In this document: piece after piece, positions 24,559 to 32,468 of the stretch
How positions within the stretch are numbered: position 1 is the first letter of the stretch
Layout: the number at the start of each line of letters is the position of its first letter
NCBI GenBank assembly: GCA_027063745.1
Contig: JAMORG010000061.1
Coordinates: 1-32,843, forward strand
Length of the DNA stretch: 32,843 nucleotides
Direction of reading: 5' to 3'
Source: Sulfurimonas sp.
GTDB lineage: Bacteria > Campylobacterota > Campylobacteria > Campylobacterales > Sulfurimonadaceae
Notes under the pieces: model-generated
What the model was told of the DNA's origin: nothing
Database searches by the model: none
What the model saw: the letters and a program-made list of their open reading frames with translations, nothing else
Made by a program: the position numbers and the translations under genes

Positions 24559-26271
24559 ATGGACTTTAAGGCACTCTTTTCACAACTTGCTGTTCTTTAT
24601 GCAAAATTGACAAAACAACAAAAGATGATTATTGCAGCTGCAGTAATCGGCATAGTCGCTTTTATTATCTTTTTGGTTGTTTATACGGCAAAAAGAAGTG
24701 AATCAAACAACTACAAAGTCCTTTTTGATGCACTCAGTGATGCAGATGCTGCCAAAGTTATCGCACAGCTTGAAAAAGATAACATCCCTTATAAAATCGA
24801 AGAGAACAATGTTATCAAAGTACCACGTGATGTTGTCTATAAAGAGCGTATAGCAATTGCGGCACAGGGGATTCCTAAAGATAGTAACGGAGTGGGTTTT
24901 GAGCTTTTTGACAAGCAGGAGTTTGGAGCAACCAGTTTTGATCAGCGAATAAAACATCTAAGAGCATTAGAGGGTGAGCTGGCTCGTACAATAACAGCGC
25001 TCTCTCCTGTTGCAAAAGCAACTGTGAGTCTTGCTCTGCCAAAAGAGACGCTCTTTGTCTCAAAACAGGCAGATCCTACTGCCTCGGTTATGATAGAACT
25101 TGTTGAGGGTAGAACACTCTCATCTAAGCAGATTCGAGGGATTAAAAATCTTGTCGCAGCGGCAGTACCACGTCTCAAACCTGAAAATGTTATGCTTGTC
25201 AGCAGTGATGGTGTAACACTGGGTGACAATGATGAGATGACACAAATGAGCGAACTCTCAGTTGTGCAACAGCGTTTCAAACTCAAGGAAGAAAAAAAGC
25301 TGCAAAAGAAGATAGTTGATGTTATCGCTCCTTTTGTTGGTGGACGTGATAAGGTTGTAGCACAGGTTACAGTTGATTATGACTTTTCACAAAAAAGCTC
25401 TACATCAGAGAGTTATGACCCAGAAAATGTTGTACGAAGCGAGCAGGTAAGTGAAGAAAAACGAGAAGGTCTGCAGCCTGAACAAGTAGGCGGTGTACCA
25501 GGGACAGTAAGTAATATTGGTCCGGTAGAAGGACTCAAGTCTCAAAAAACAGTTGAGAAGTACACAAAAAGCACCGGGACCACCAACTATGAAGTTGGAA
25601 AGACAGTAAGCACGACAAAGAGCCAGTTTGCACGTATTGAGCGTATTACAGCAGCAGTTGTAGTAGATGGGAAATATAAGCATAAAACCGATGCAGATGG
25701 AAATCCGACTGATGAGATGGAGTATATTCCCCTTGATGAGGCAGATATTAATGCTTTAACATCGTTGGCCAGCCGTTCTATAGGTTTGGATACTAAGCGT
25801 GGTGATCAGATAAGTGTGCAAAACCTGCAGTTTGAGCGTACAGGAGTACAGGAAGCTGATGGTGTCAGTAAAGCACTTTCTTTTACAGAAACCTATATTA
25901 TGCCATTCTCTGGTTTATTTAAGTATCTTTTTGTTCTGATTTTACTATTGGTTCTATACAAAAAAGTTATTGCACCGTTTGCAGAAAAAATGCTTGAAGT
26001 CTCTAAAGAAGATGAAGAACTGGAAGCTCCTTCAATTGATTTTGAAGACGATGAGGGTGAAGATCTTGTAGAAAAAGTACAACAGATGCGTAAAAAAGTC
26101 GAAGAACAACTTGGCATGACTGGAACTCTTGATGAAGATGAGCTCAAGCATGAAGTTATTTTAGAAAAAGTCAAAACTATGGCAGAAGATACTCCTGAAG
26201 AAGTAGCTGCTCTGCTTCAAGCACTACTGACAGAAGAGGCTGAAATTCCTAATACAAAAGAGAAGGGATAA
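24559..26271 (+). CDS. fliF: Flagellar MS-ring protein FliF
   Basis: Forms the MS ring in the inner membrane on which the flagellar motor and export gate are built. The 570-residue protein has one N-terminal membrane helix (about 23-43), two periplasmic ring-building motifs (about 50-230), a variable periplasmic region, a second membrane helix (about 450-470) and an acidic cytoplasmic tail for FliG binding (SIDFEDDEGEDLVEKVQQMR and on). ATG 24559, rather than TTG 24556, is placed properly behind AAGAGAG. It is 17 bases after hisC and three before fliG. Confidence 0.96.
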   Translation: MDFKALFSQLAVLYAKLTKQQKMIIAAAVIGIVAFIIFLVVYTAKRSESNNYKVLFDALSDADAAKVIAQLEKDNIPYKIEENNVIKVPRDVVYKERIAIAAQGIPKDSNGVGFELFDKQEFGATSFDQRIKHLRALEGELARTITALSPVAKATVSLALPKETLFVSKQADPTASVMIELVEGRTLSSKQIRGIKNLVAAAVPRLKPENVMLVSSDGVTLGDNDEMTQMSELSVVQQRFKLKEEKKLQKKIVDVIAPFVGGRDKVVAQVTVDYDFSQKSSTSESYDPENVVRSEQVSEEKREGLQPEQVGGVPGTVSNIGPVEGLKSQKTVEKYTKSTGTTNYEVGKTVSTTKSQFARIERITAAVVVDGKYKHKTDADGNPTDEMEYIPLDEADINALTSLASRSIGLDTKRGDQISVQNLQFERTGVQEADGVSKALSFTETYIMPFSGLFKYLFVLILLLVLYKKVIAPFAEKMLEVSKEDEELEAPSIDFEDDEGEDLVEKVQQMRKKVEEQLGMTGTLDEDELKHEVILEKVKTMAEDTPEEVAALLQALLTEEAEIPNTKEKG

Positions 26272-26274
26272 AAA

Positions 26275-27303
26275 ATGGCAAATCTAACACAACAGCAACA
26301 AGCAGCTTTTGATGAGATGAGTATGGCTGAAAAGATTGCTATACTTCTATTGCAGCTCGGTGAAGATGCAACAGCTGAGATCTTTTCTCATATGGATGTT
26401 GAAGCCATTACTGAGATATCTAAATATATTGCAAGTAACAGAACAATAGACAAAGTAATAGCTACTGCAGTTTTAGAAGAATTTCATGCCATTTTTCAAT
26501 CAGGACAGTATCTCACATCTGGCGGTATGGAGTATGCGCGTGAGCTGCTTTATCGGACACTTGGGCCAGAAGAGGCGAAAAAAGTGCTTGACAAGCTTTC
26601 AAAATCTATGCAAAATACACAAAACTTTGCATATCTTTCAAAAATCAAGCCACAGCAGCTCTCGGACTTTATTGTTAATGAACATCCGCAGACAATTGCG
26701 CTTATTTTGGCACATATGGACCCAACAGAAGCAGCAGATACACTGCAGTATTTTCCAGATGATCTCAGAAGTGAAGTAGCGATGCGTATGGCAAAACTAG
26801 GAGATATTTCTCCTTCTGTTATCAAGCGTGTATCTGCTGTGCTGGAATCTAAACTTGAATCACTCGCAACGTACAAAGTTGAAGTGGGTGGTGCACGTGC
26901 AGTTGCAGATATCTTTAACCGTCTTGGTGTGAAAAATGCAAAAGAGACACTTGCTACCATTGAACAGATGGATGAAGAACTCGCTGCTCAGATTAAAGAG
27001 ATGATGTTTACATTTGAAGATATTGTCACACTTGATAAAGCAGCAATAGCTGAGATACTCAAAGCTGTTGATAAAGGCGACTTGATGCTTGCCCTCAAAT
27101 CCGCTCCAGAAGAGCTTAAAGAGAAGTTCTTCTCTGCTATGAGTGAAAGAGCACGTGAAGCATTTGAAGAAGAGATGCAGTTCCTTGGTGCTGTGAAAAT
27201 GAAAGATGTTGAAGCAGCGCAAAGAAAAATTGTTGAAGTGGTTAACCAACTGGCTGAGGCTGGAACTATCCAGTTGGGTTCAACTGATGAGATGATAGAG
27301 TAG
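26275..27303 (+). CDS. fliG: Flagellar motor switch protein FliG
   Basis: Rotor protein between the MS ring (FliF) and FliM/FliN; its C-terminal domain meets the stator to give torque. The 342-residue protein shows the N-terminal FliF-binding domain (to about 115), the middle armadillo-like domain with the EHPQTIALIL motif, and the C-terminal domain with the charged torque helix (SAMSERAREAFEEEMQFLG). The tail beyond the usual end is about 10 residues. It lies between fliF and fliH with three- and five-base gaps. Confidence 0.97.
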   Translation: MANLTQQQQAAFDEMSMAEKIAILLLQLGEDATAEIFSHMDVEAITEISKYIASNRTIDKVIATAVLEEFHAIFQSGQYLTSGGMEYARELLYRTLGPEEAKKVLDKLSKSMQNTQNFAYLSKIKPQQLSDFIVNEHPQTIALILAHMDPTEAADTLQYFPDDLRSEVAMRMAKLGDISPSVIKRVSAVLESKLESLATYKVEVGGARAVADIFNRLGVKNAKETLATIEQMDEELAAQIKEMMFTFEDIVTLDKAAIAEILKAVDKGDLMLALKSAPEELKEKFFSAMSERAREAFEEEMQFLGAVKMKDVEAAQRKIVEVVNQLAEAGTIQLGSTDEMIE

Positions 27304-27308
27304 ATAGC

Positions 27309-28094
27309 ATGGCAACAGTTATTACCAATGAATATTTAGAAAAACATCATGTAGATAAATACAACTTTAAAGTACTCTCTGTTAAAAATAAAGAGAGTAG
27401 TTCATCAGAGCATCAGAGTACATCTTTTACGCAGGAAAATAATCCGCAAAGACGTAAAAGTGATGTGGATGCCAGTGCACTGAGCACTTCTTCAAAAGAT
27501 GCACTCATCGAGTCTTTAATGAAAAAAACAGATGAGATGAGTTCAAATTTTATCAAACTTCAAATGAAGCTCGAACAAAAAGAAGAAGAGTTTGAACAAG
27601 AACTTAAAAAAGCCAAAGAAGAGGCTTTTGCCGAAGGATTAAAAGCCGGCCATGCACAGGCTATGGAAGAGATAGATAAAAATCTCAATCAAAAGCTTGA
27701 GTTGTGTGTCAGTTCGATAGAGAAACTCCAAGAGAGTGCTGCAGAATTTGAAAAAGGGCTGGAAGATGTGAAGGGTGAGCTGGTTTCAGCGGCACTTGAT
27801 GTTGCCCAAGAAGTTATCAAAGTAGAAGTGAGCGAGCGTTCTGCCGAGATAGCAAAAGTGCTTTCTGAGGAGCTTATAAAAGATTTACAGGGAGCTTCTA
27901 AAGTGACTATAAAAGTCAATCCTAAGGACCATACTTATATAAATGAGCATTTAGGACAACTAAATAATGTAACGGTCTTAGCAGACAGAGCTGTAAGTGA
28001 AGGTGGCGTCATTGTTATGAGTGATGTCGGAAACATTGATGCTGAAATACAAAAACGATTTGAAAGTGTAAAGAAAGTAGCTTTAAGTGAATAA
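27309..28094 (+). CDS. fliH: Flagellar export ATPase regulator FliH
   Basis: Peripheral stalk-like protein that binds the export ATPase FliI. The 261 residues comprise a variable N-terminus with a Ser/Thr-rich part (about 30-65), a long coiled coil (about 80-150, with FAEGLKAGHAQAMEE) and a C-terminal FliI-binding domain (from about 165) where VKVNPKDHTYI-like sequence is typical. fliI is not in this window. Its last eight bases overlap the GTG start of dxs. Confidence 0.9.
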   Translation: MATVITNEYLEKHHVDKYNFKVLSVKNKESSSSEHQSTSFTQENNPQRRKSDVDASALSTSSKDALIESLMKKTDEMSSNFIKLQMKLEQKEEEFEQELKKAKEEAFAEGLKAGHAQAMEEIDKNLNQKLELCVSSIEKLQESAAEFEKGLEDVKGELVSAALDVAQEVIKVEVSERSAEIAKVLSEELIKDLQGASKVTIKVNPKDHTYINEHLGQLNNVTVLADRAVSEGGVIVMSDVGNIDAEIQKRFESVKKVALSE

Positions 28095-29919
28095 AATTGA
28101 TGTTAAAAATATGAGCATCTCAGAGTTAGAAGCTCTGTGTGCTGATATACGAGAGAGAATTTTAAGTGTTGTTAGTAAAAATGGTGGGCATTTAAGCTCT
28201 ACACTGGGTGCAACAGAGTTGATCGTTGCGATGCATAAGGTATTTGACTCTAAAAAAGATCCTTTTATTTTCGATGTGAGTCATCAAGCCTATGCACATA
28301 AGCTTTTAACCGGGCGTTGGGATGAGTTTGACACATTACGACAGTTTGGTGGAATATGTGGCTATACAAAACCAAGTGAAAGTGAAGATGACTATTTTGT
28401 AGCAGGGCACAGTTCTACTTCTATCTCTTTGGGTGTTGGTGCTGCTAAAGCAATAGCGCTCAAAGGTGAGCAAGATGAGCGCATACCGGTTGTGATGATT
28501 GGTGATGGTTCAATGACGGCTGGAATGGTCTATGAAGCGCTTAATGAGCTAGGAGATAGAAAGTACCCTATGGTTATTATCTTAAATGATAATGAGATGA
28601 GTATTGCAAAACCTATCGGGGCTGTTAGTCGTATGCTCTCATCTGCTATGGCTTCACCATTTTATCAACGTTTTAAAAAGACAACTGAGAATTTTGTAGA
28701 TAATTTTGGTGAGAGTGCCCGTTATATTGCCAAAAGAATGGAAGAGTCTCTTAAACTTGTTACTCCTGGAATTTTGTTTGAAGAGATGGGAATAGACTAT
28801 ATAGGTCCTGTCGATGGACATAATCTAGAGCAACTCATAGATATCTTTGAGACAGCAAAAAAGCTGCAAAAACCAGTTATCATCCATACACAGACCATTA
28901 AAGGTAAAGGTTATGAGATAGCTGAGGGTAAAGAGGAAAAGTGGCACGGTGTTGGACCATTTGATCTTAGTAGTGGAAGTGCTGCGAAAAAAAGCTCAGC
29001 TAAGAGTGCTACACAGATTTACTCTGAGATTCTTTTGGAATTAGCTAAGAAAGATGAAAAAGTTGTTGGCGCAACAGCTGCAATGCCTAGTGGAACAGGA
29101 CTTAGCCCCCTTTTAGAGAAGTATCCAGATCGTTTTTGGGATGTAGCAATTGCCGAGCAGCATGCAGTAACTTCCATGGCAGCATTGGCACGTGAGGGAT
29201 TTAAACCTTTTTGTACGATCTACTCGACATTTATGCAACGTGCCTATGATCAGGTGATTCATGACACTTGTCTGATGGACCTTCCTGTCGTTTTTGCACT
29301 TGATCGTGCGGGTATTGTCGGTGAAGACGGAGAGACACATCAGGGTGTCTTTGATGTCTCATATCTGCGTGCGATTCCAAATATGACACTCTTTGCACCT
29401 CGTGATGAGAAGAGTTTTCATCAGGCAATGGGTTTTGCTCATACATATGAGCATCCATGTTCATTACGCTATCCAAGGGGTGCTTTTATTGATACTTCTG
29501 ATTTGCCAGAGTCACAAGCGTTTGAACTTGGAAAATCTCAGCTTTTAGAGAGTTGTGATGGAGAGATTTTGCTTATTGGTTATGGTAATGGAGTAGGGCG
29601 CGCGGCTCAAACGGCAAAACTCTTAGATGAAAAAGTATCGCTTTTGGATCTGCGTTTTGTAAAACCACTTGATGGTGATATGCTTCGTCGTATGGCAAAA
29701 GAGCATAAAAAATGGTTCGTTTTTTCTGATACTTCTAAAATGGGTGGTGTGGCTTCTGCTATCTTGGAGTTTTTATCAGAGGAAAATATCAAGGATGTAG
29801 AAGTAGTTAGTTTTGAATATGATGACTACTTCATTACTCATGGCAATACAAAACTCGTAGAAGAGTCACTGGGACTGCTTCCAGAGCAACTTGCACAAAA
29901 GATAAAGGGGCTATTTTAG
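28087..29919 (+). CDS. dxs: 1-deoxy-D-xylulose-5-phosphate synthase
   Basis: First step of the MEP isoprenoid pathway: thiamine-diphosphate-dependent condensation of pyruvate and glyceraldehyde 3-phosphate. The 610-residue protein has GHSSTSISLG, the ThDP/Mg motif GDGSMTAGM starting at 139, NDNEMSIA, and the transketolase-like half with AEQHAVT and DRAGIVGEDGETHQG. GTG 28087 starts inside the end of fliH, so an isoprenoid gene is translationally coupled to flagellar genes; this linkage also occurs in Campylobacter as I recall it. Its stop TAG shares bases with the stop of the convergent pgeF. Confidence 0.97.
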   Translation: MNKIDVKNMSISELEALCADIRERILSVVSKNGGHLSSTLGATELIVAMHKVFDSKKDPFIFDVSHQAYAHKLLTGRWDEFDTLRQFGGICGYTKPSESEDDYFVAGHSSTSISLGVGAAKAIALKGEQDERIPVVMIGDGSMTAGMVYEALNELGDRKYPMVIILNDNEMSIAKPIGAVSRMLSSAMASPFYQRFKKTTENFVDNFGESARYIAKRMEESLKLVTPGILFEEMGIDYIGPVDGHNLEQLIDIFETAKKLQKPVIIHTQTIKGKGYEIAEGKEEKWHGVGPFDLSSGSAAKKSSAKSATQIYSEILLELAKKDEKVVGATAAMPSGTGLSPLLEKYPDRFWDVAIAEQHAVTSMAALAREGFKPFCTIYSTFMQRAYDQVIHDTCLMDLPVVFALDRAGIVGEDGETHQGVFDVSYLRAIPNMTLFAPRDEKSFHQAMGFAHTYEHPCSLRYPRGAFIDTSDLPESQAFELGKSQLLESCDGEILLIGYGNGVGRAAQTAKLLDEKVSLLDLRFVKPLDGDMLRRMAKEHKKWFVFSDTSKMGGVASAILEFLSEENIKDVEVVSFEYDDYFITHGNTKLVEESLGLLPEQLAQKIKGLF

Positions 29920-30638
29920 CGTAGCATTAGCACTCCTGCAAATCTACCGCACTTTTTATCTTCGCGGTAGGAAAAGAAGTCACTGTGACATTTAGTGCAG
30001 TGAGCAGATATCTCAAAGTTTCTCTCTTTTACTCCAGCCTCACGCAGCTGTTTTTGAAGAATGGCTCTAATATTGAGATGATATTTTTCTTCTGTTTGAG
30101 TAAGAGCATACTCCATTTTACGTTTTTTTGCCTCTTGGTAGATCTCTTCTCCTACCTCATAGCACTCTGCACAGATTGCAGGACCAACACTAACAACAAT
30201 ATCGTGCACCTCTGAATGGAACTCTTGTGTAAATGTATCGATAACATTTTGAATGATATGTGCAAATGCTCCAGCACGTCCTGCATGAGCCACAGCGATG
30301 ACCTCTTTTTTTGGGTCATAAAAGAGAATCGGTGAGCAGTCAGCGACCATCACCATAAGGGGTATATTTTTTTTATCTGTAATGATGGCATCGCAGGTGG
30401 GTAGGTTTTTGAAGTTGTCTTCATCACTCACTACTTTGACGATATCTGAGTGAATCTGTTTCATATGAACGAGTGTTTCTATGTTATAGCCCAGTTTTTG
30501 TGCGAGTTTTTTGTGGTTTTTAATGACATTTGTTTCATCATCATCGACATGGAAAGCGAGGTTACCGTCGTTTATAGTTGTAAAGGTGTGTGTGAGTTTT
30601 GAAAATTTATTTAATAATTGACTATGAAAAGTTTGCAT
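29916..30638 (-). CDS. pgeF: Purine nucleoside phosphorylase YfiH/PgeF (laccase-domain family)
   Basis: Family members were once called polyphenol oxidases. Later work gave them purine nucleoside phosphorylase/adenosine deaminase activity and, in E. coli, a role in correcting peptidoglycan composition. The 240 residues keep the zinc/active-site triad: H63 in MKQIHS, C101 in VADCSPI and H118 in VAHAGRAG. The C-terminal CTKCHSDFFSYR is typical. ATG 30638 is the only start codon before the conserved core. The -10 box ends six bases upstream, so the mRNA may be leaderless. Its stop overlaps the dxs stop (shared TTAG). Confidence 0.92.
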   Translation of the reverse strand: MQTFHSQLLNKFSKLTHTFTTINDGNLAFHVDDDETNVIKNHKKLAQKLGYNIETLVHMKQIHSDIVKVVSDEDNFKNLPTCDAIITDKKNIPLMVMVADCSPILFYDPKKEVIAVAHAGRAGAFAHIIQNVIDTFTQEFHSEVHDIVVSVGPAICAECYEVGEEIYQEAKKRKMEYALTQTEEKYHLNIRAILQKQLREAGVKERNFEISAHCTKCHSDFFSYREDKKCGRFAGVLMLR

Positions 30639-30650
30639 ATAATGATTATA
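30638..30650. promoter_or_regulatory. Symmetric bidirectional promoter: two facing -10 boxes
   Basis: The 13-bp sequence TATAATGATTATA is a perfect palindrome about its central G. Read on the plus strand, TATAAT (30638-30643) serves the SET-domain gene, with a leader near 20 bases and AGAGAGG at 30658-30664. Read on the minus strand, TATAAT (30650-30645) serves pgeF, whose ATG is only six bases further. Both genes are fully placed around it in a 31-base gap. Confidence 0.6.
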
Positions 30651-30669
30651 GCAAAAGAGAGAGGTATGT

Positions 30670-31140
30670 ATGAAAGATATTACGAGAGATTTATATTTTG
30701 TAAGAGAATATACACTCGATACAATTCAAAATACAGAGATTAAAAAGAGTACAATAGATGGTTTTGGTTTATTCGCGACTCAAATAATTCAAACAAATAC
30801 TATACTGTGTATTTTAGATGGACAAGTGATGAGTGCTAAAACATATGAAAATTTAGTTGAAAAACTTTCCAATAAAGTTGGTGCTTTTAAAAACTATTTC
30901 TTTATGGAGTGTAATAAATTAAATATTGATACGTACCTTGTGCGTCCCTACCGTACAAAATATAGTTATATCAATCACTCTTTCACTCCAAATACCGTCA
31001 TTAGGGAGTTTCCTTTACGGCTGGTTTCATTGAAAAATATAAAAAAAGGTGAAGAACTTACTTTGGATTATACACAAGAGGAATTAAGTAATGAGTATCT
31101 CTCTTTGAAAAGTAAAGGTTTTTTAAAACGAAATGATTGA
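30670..31140 (+). CDS. SET-domain protein, putative lysine methyltransferase
   Basis: A 156-residue protein that is almost only a SET domain, the fold of AdoMet-dependent protein lysine methyltransferases. The motifs are GFGLFA at 31-36, INHSFTPNT at 101-109 (the NHSCxPN box with F for C) and IKKGEELTLDY at 124-134. No post-SET cysteine cluster is present; the protein ends 22 residues after the DY. The substrate is unknown. It shares an 8-base overlap with the next gene, which suggests that this membrane protein or something near it is linked to its function (inference). This pair looks more AT-rich than the neighbouring housekeeping genes, a possible sign of transfer. Confidence 0.88.
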   Translation: MKDITRDLYFVREYTLDTIQNTEIKKSTIDGFGLFATQIIQTNTILCILDGQVMSAKTYENLVEKLSNKVGAFKNYFFMECNKLNIDTYLVRPYRTKYSYINHSFTPNTVIREFPLRLVSLKNIKKGEELTLDYTQEELSNEYLSLKSKGFLKRND

Positions 31141-32464
31141 TATCACTTTTTATTGTATACAGCCTATAGAAATAGATGAACATATCTATCAAGAGTTGCT
31201 GATTACAGATTATAATCTGGAAAAAATAAAAGAGTACACTCACACTGATTTTAACTCTTTATGGTTGCAGGAATTTAGTTCAAAAAACAGAGTATATGCA
31301 AACTTTTTTTCTTTAAAAGAGAAAGAAAAGCTATCGAGTGAACTCTTGAGAAAAGATTTGCATCCTTTTGGCGGCAACATACAGATAGAACTTTCAAAGT
31401 TTTTTATAGCTCAAGAAAGTAGGTATGAGTTGTTATTTGACTTGAAAATGCTTTTTTTCTTTCTCTCCTTTGAGATACACTTTAAGATACCAAAAGAAAA
31501 AGTAGACTTGATATTGAAATGTCAAGAAGAAAACTTATATACATATATTAGAAGCTTATTGGTTAAAGAGAATGATGAAGACAAGTTGGCAGTATGGGTA
31601 GATAATGTTCGAAGAAAATCTACAGAGTTAATAGTTGCATTTTCTAATAATGTATTAAACTATAAACTTGAGAATAACTATATAAGGATTAAAAACAACA
31701 CTGGTAATATTACAGCTATTATTTATGATAAAGAGTTTGAGAGTCGTAAAGAACAATGGAAATGCTGTAATGAAAGCGCAGAACGCTTAGAGGTTCACAG
31801 TGAACCTGTTTATGAAAATGAATATGTAAGCTATATGTTTTATGGACGTTTTCATACTATACTGCTAGCAAGAGAGAAAGAGAAGCAGCGATATGTTCCA
31901 GTACAGTTTCATATGCAGTATATGTGGTTTATTATAGACTTTTTCAACGCAATGCTTGATAGTTTAAATATTCAAGTGATAGAGAGAAAAAATAAAAAAC
32001 TAGAAAAGGTATCAGATATTATATATGAAGTCATTAATAAAGTACAGTTGCTAAATATACATAATGAAAGATTTTCAAGTGCTATTGAAATTGATAATAC
32101 TCTTATTTACAAAAAGATAGAATCTAAGTGGAATATTTTAATAAACCTCCAGACATTAAAAGACTATATTCTTATTTTTAAAGATTATTTAGAACGTCTT
32201 TTTTCAAATAAAATGGCAATCGTTCAACGAAAACAAAATAAAATTTTATTTGCTATCTCTTTTTTACAGATAGCTGCTTTGATTAGTGTTTGGAATGACT
32301 ATCTTTCATTGCTTGATGAAAGCTCTATAAAAAATGTGGATGAAATTTTGTTCTTATTTTTTGGTGAGCAGGAAAATCTTGTAAAGTTTAATGAATTCAT
32401 TCCTTTGGTACTGCTTCTATTTACGATAGTCGCTTTAATATATTTGGTAATAAAGAAAAAGTAA
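31133..32464 (+). CDS. Unrecognised protein with two C-terminal membrane segments
   Basis: A 443-residue protein that I cannot assign to a named family. Residues 1-365 are soluble-looking and probably cytoplasmic, with a lysine/glutamate-rich helix around 284-305 and a long helix at about 330-370. Two hydrophobic segments follow, at 371-388 and 422-440, and the chain ends in a basic tail (IKKK). A large N-terminal domain, helical hairpin and C-terminal membrane pair recall DUF155/RMD1-type or CorA-like architectures, but I see no diagnostic motif such as GMN. The ATG overlaps the end of the SET gene by eight bases, with only a distant AAAGG, so translation is likely coupled. Base composition is AT-rich. 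Confidence 0.78.
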   Translation: MIDITFYCIQPIEIDEHIYQELLITDYNLEKIKEYTHTDFNSLWLQEFSSKNRVYANFFSLKEKEKLSSELLRKDLHPFGGNIQIELSKFFIAQESRYELLFDLKMLFFFLSFEIHFKIPKEKVDLILKCQEENLYTYIRSLLVKENDEDKLAVWVDNVRRKSTELIVAFSNNVLNYKLENNYIRIKNNTGNITAIIYDKEFESRKEQWKCCNESAERLEVHSEPVYENEYVSYMFYGRFHTILLAREKEKQRYVPVQFHMQYMWFIIDFFNAMLDSLNIQVIERKNKKLEKVSDIIYEVINKVQLLNIHNERFSSAIEIDNTLIYKKIESKWNILINLQTLKDYILIFKDYLERLFSNKMAIVQRKQNKILFAISFLQIAALISVWNDYLSLLDESSIKNVDEILFLFFGEQENLVKFNEFIPLVLLLFTIVALIYLVIKKK

Positions 32465-32468
32465 CCGT

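Noticed and set aside
31133-32464. CorA-type magnesium channel
   Set aside because: Two C-terminal helices fit, but the GMN motif after the first helix is missing and the gap between helices is too long.
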